A DNA stretch of 13,819 nt from Candidatus Pacearchaeota archaeon CG10_big_fil_rev_8_21_14_0_10_32_14 (GTDB lineage Archaea > Nanobdellota > Nanobdellia > Pacearchaeales > GW2011-AR1), in contig PFCY01000046.1 in NCBI GenBank assembly GCA_002763085.1, positions 4,911 through 18,729 of the forward strand, written 5' to 3'. Under the pieces are notes generated by a model. The model made no database searches and was not told the origin of the DNA. It saw only the letters and a list, made by a program, of their open reading frames with translations. The position numbers and the translations under genes were made by a program. Numbering within the stretch: position 1 is the stretch's first letter; each line of letters begins with the position of its first letter. Below, piece by piece: positions 12,099 to 13,819 of the stretch.

Positions 12099-12505
12099 CA
12101 AACGTTCTTTTTATATGCAAAAATAATATGTTCAGAAGCAAGGTGGCTGAATCATTTTTTAACAAAATCAATACGAACAAAAAAAATAAATCGCGAAGCG
12201 CGGGGATCATAGGTAATCAAGGACGATACTACAATAAAAATGTAGCTAATGATTATGGAGTTATTTGTAAAGGTTCACCAACTCAAATAAATCATGACGA
12301 TCTTGTTTGGGCAGATATTGTCGTAATCACAGCTAATAATATACCTAAGAAAATTTTCAAGATAGATCCAAATAATATTAATTTTCATTATAAATTAATA
12401 AAATGGAAGATTCAGGACGTTTATGATCATGACAAAAAAAGGATTGACAAGACTCTAAAAATACTCTGGAAGAAAGTAAATAAATTAGTAAATCATTTAA
12501 ATTGA
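12095..12505 (+). CDS. Low-molecular-weight protein-tyrosine-phosphatase-like protein
   Basis: The family P-loop C-x5-R-S is present at residues 8-15 (CKNNMFRS), right after the first strand VLFI, as in LMW phosphatases and thioredoxin-linked arsenate reductases. The RSAGI at 34-38 matches the family SAGT region. Asp108 in WKIQDVYDHD stands where the general acid lies. The WADIVVITA strand (72-80) also fits. The length of 136 is slightly short. It lies between the GNAT and PIN-like genes. No arsenic-resistance neighbour is present, so a phosphatase role on protein or small-molecule phosphate is more likely. Confidence 0.8.
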   Translation: MTNVLFICKNNMFRSKVAESFFNKINTNKKNKSRSAGIIGNQGRYYNKNVANDYGVICKGSPTQINHDDLVWADIVVITANNIPKKIFKIDPNNINFHYKLIKWKIQDVYDHDKKRIDKTLKILWKKVNKLVNHLN

Positions 12506-13207
12506 ATGGCAAACATAAAAAAAGCGATTGTCTTTGATGCGGGAGTATTGATCACCTTCTCTATGAATGGAATTCTTGGGAAGATAAAAGAACTCAGGGA
12601 AATATTTGATGGGGAGTTCATTGTAACAGATCAAGTCAAATATGAAGTTGTTGATAAACCGATAAGCATCAAAAGATTTGAGTTTGAAGCTTTGAATGTC
12701 AAAAGATTAATTGATGATAAAATAATTAAAACTCCTCAAGATTTGGGAATTTCAAAAATTGAGATTGATAAACGAACTGAAAAAATTCTTGCGATTTCAA
12801 ATAAAACATTTTTTGAAAGAGGAAAACCAATAAAGATAATACATAATGGTGAGGCATCGAGTTTAGCTCTAAGCAGCATTTTAAATGAAATGAAAATTAT
12901 GAATGTAATTGCTATTGATGAGAGAACAGCAAGGCTATTGTGTGAAAAGCCAGATAATTTAACAGCTTTATTTCAAGAAAAATTTCATACACAGATTACA
13001 GCAAATAAAGAAAATTACAAGTATTTTAAGGAGTTTCAATTTATTAGAAGTTCTGAATTGATCTATTTAGCGTTCAAAAAAGGATTTTTCGATTTGAAGG
13101 ATCATGATACTGTCCTCGATGCATTGCTATATGCGGTAAAATATAAAGGTTGTGCTATTTCGCACGAAGAAATTGAAGAGATGAAAAAAATATCTAATTT
13201 AAAATAG
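12506..13207 (+). CDS. PIN-like nucleic-acid-binding protein
   Basis: The ATG directly follows the previous stop codon. The N-terminal half has PIN-fold landmarks. IVFDAGVLITF puts the first acid at D11. TDQVKYEVVD gives E47. HNGEASSLALSSI gives E116, and VIAIDERTARLL gives D138. These are the usual four acidic positions of a PIN nuclease. Residues about 150-233 form an added helical domain that I do not recognise. The protein is larger than VapC toxins (233 versus about 130-140 residues), and no small antitoxin gene is adjacent. It is the last gene of the operon and nearly touches the convergent SET gene. Confidence 0.75.
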   Translation: MANIKKAIVFDAGVLITFSMNGILGKIKELREIFDGEFIVTDQVKYEVVDKPISIKRFEFEALNVKRLIDDKIIKTPQDLGISKIEIDKRTEKILAISNKTFFERGKPIKIIHNGEASSLALSSILNEMKIMNVIAIDERTARLLCEKPDNLTALFQEKFHTQITANKENYKYFKEFQFIRSSELIYLAFKKGFFDLKDHDTVLDALLYAVKYKGCAISHEEIEEMKKISNLK

Positions 13208-13209
13208 TT

Positions 13210-13716
13210 TTATTTTGTGTTTCGCTTTTGAATCAATTGCTGAAGTTTATTACGGTATTTTTTACCGATTATAAATCCAACGCAATTTTTTGATCCACAA
13301 AGACAGGGATAGTGTTCATAATCTTCGAGATCAAAATCGTAATCGAATGTCAGTTCCTCGCCTTTTTTTATGATTCTAATTGAGATTATCCAGATTTTAC
13401 CATTATCATATTTGTATTTGCAGTTTGGATTGCAGGAATGGTTGAGATATCTTGCAGTATTATACGGATAATTTCCGTCTATATCAAATTCCTTGTTCAG
13501 TTCAAACAAATAAACTTCGCCAAGTTTCTTATTTTTTTTACTTCTGTCAAGATCCCTATCAGCTACTTTGTCCGACAATTTATTAGAAACTTTTTTCCCA
13601 ACATACTCGATAACTTTTATATTTTTTGGAATATCTGTTTTTGCATAAATTCCTTTTGAATGAATACTTGAATTTTTTATAATAATATATTTGCTTGACG
13701 TCTTTTTATGTATCAT
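13210..13716 (-). CDS. SET-domain lysine methyltransferase with post-SET cysteines
   Basis: SET enzymes transfer methyl from S-adenosylmethionine to lysine. The 168-residue protein opens with SSIHSKGIYAKTDIPKN (SET-N motif G-x-G-like, GIYA). It keeps the catalytic RYLNHSCNPNC (89-99) and GEELTFDYDF (119-128) motifs. It ends with a post-SET motif PCLCGSKNCVGFI, whose Cys138, Cys140 and Cys145 could bind zinc with Cys99. All catalytic elements seem present, including the tyrosine of the FDYDF motif (Y126). Natural substrates might be a chromatin or ribosomal protein; no histone gene is in view. It converges on the PIN-like gene with a 2-nt gap. Confidence 0.92.
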   Translation of the reverse strand: MIHKKTSSKYIIIKNSSIHSKGIYAKTDIPKNIKVIEYVGKKVSNKLSDKVADRDLDRSKKNKKLGEVYLFELNKEFDIDGNYPYNTARYLNHSCNPNCKYKYDNGKIWIISIRIIKKGEELTFDYDFDLEDYEHYPCLCGSKNCVGFIIGKKYRNKLQQLIQKRNTK

Positions 13717-13793
13717 TATAAAACAATTAAAATTTTGTTTAATAATTTAACGGAATTATAGGCTTCATCCCAAATTAATTAATTCAAACTAAC

Positions 13794-13813
13794 TTATAAA
13801 ATTAAAAGGAGGT
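13794..13813 (+). promoter_or_regulatory. TATA box and Shine-Dalgarno-like sequence at the window edge
   Basis: TTATAAAAT at 13794-13802 looks like a TATA box, and AAGGAGGT at 13806-13813 matches the 16S anti-SD closely. A plus-strand gene probably starts just beyond the window. The two signals are too close together to serve the same short transcript, since a start 25 nt past the box would fall after the SD. Confidence 0.4.
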
Positions 13814-13819
13814 TTGAGA

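Noticed and set aside
57..13772. Near-identical 15-nt inverted match between the window ends (57-71 and 13758-13772, 14 of 15)
   Set aside because: A match of this size is expected by chance somewhere in a 13.8-kb window, and no transposase or other mobile gene supports element ends.
93..13819. Shared GTTTGAGA at 93-100 and 13812-13819, suggesting a circular overlap
   Set aside because: Only eight bases agree and the flanking sequences differ, so it is no evidence of circularity.
1..13819. CRISPR array, insertion sequence or prophage
   Set aside because: No regularly spaced direct repeats, transposase, integrase or phage structural genes are present.

Overview
The window looks like part of the genome of a small-genome, AT-rich archaeon, most plausibly a DPANN lineage of the Woesearchaeota/Pacearchaeota kind. 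The assignment rests on archaeal-type genes (Rpo7, Spt4, S24e, S27ae, Dph6, Fcf1-like PIN), TATA boxes about 25 nt before start codons (leaderless transcripts), a tRNA-His with a bulge-helix-bulge intron, and short, trimmed proteins. The lineage is inference; no phylogeny was possible.

Layout. Bases 1-222 hold only promoter-like AT-rich sequence. Bases 223-2819 form a histidine-themed plus-strand block: intron-containing tRNA-His, a short HisG-like gene broken by an in-frame TAA, hisE, hisS and a Cys-rich membrane protein, with almost no spacing. Bases 2829-4483 hold mscL between two paralogous secreted, Cys-rich, sequon-rich Kazal-like proteins. Bases 4564-5150 hold a Cys-rich mini-protein and a bacilliredoxin-family protein. 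Bases 5134-6386 (minus) hold dph6 and a glutamine-amidotransferase gene overlapping by 4 nt, followed upstream by scpA (6515-7450, minus). Bases 7451-7976 lack protein genes but hold a strong candidate structured RNA on the plus strand with promoter and terminator-like hairpin.

Bases 7977-9639 (minus) carry rpo7 - spt4 - rps24e - rps27ae. Two of the spacers in this cluster contain copies of one structured element (62-nt core, 58 identical), each just before a start codon. Bases 9745-11029 (minus) hold an Fcf1-like PIN protein and an alpha/beta hydrolase. Bases 11104-13207 (plus) are a tight four-gene operon (HTH-like protein, GNAT acetyltransferase, low-molecular-weight phosphatase-like protein, PIN-like protein). 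Bases 13210-13716 (minus) encode a SET-domain methyltransferase. The window ends with a promoter and Shine-Dalgarno-like sequence for something beyond the edge.

Most noteworthy: (1) tRNA-His apparently co-transcribed with HisG-like, HisE and HisRS genes, with no other histidine-pathway gene in view; (2) the duplicated structured leader in the transcription/translation operon; (3) the unassigned structured RNA at about 7715-7920; (4) paired Kazal-like proteins around mscL; (5) an amidotransferase subunit translationally coupled to diphthine-ammonia ligase.
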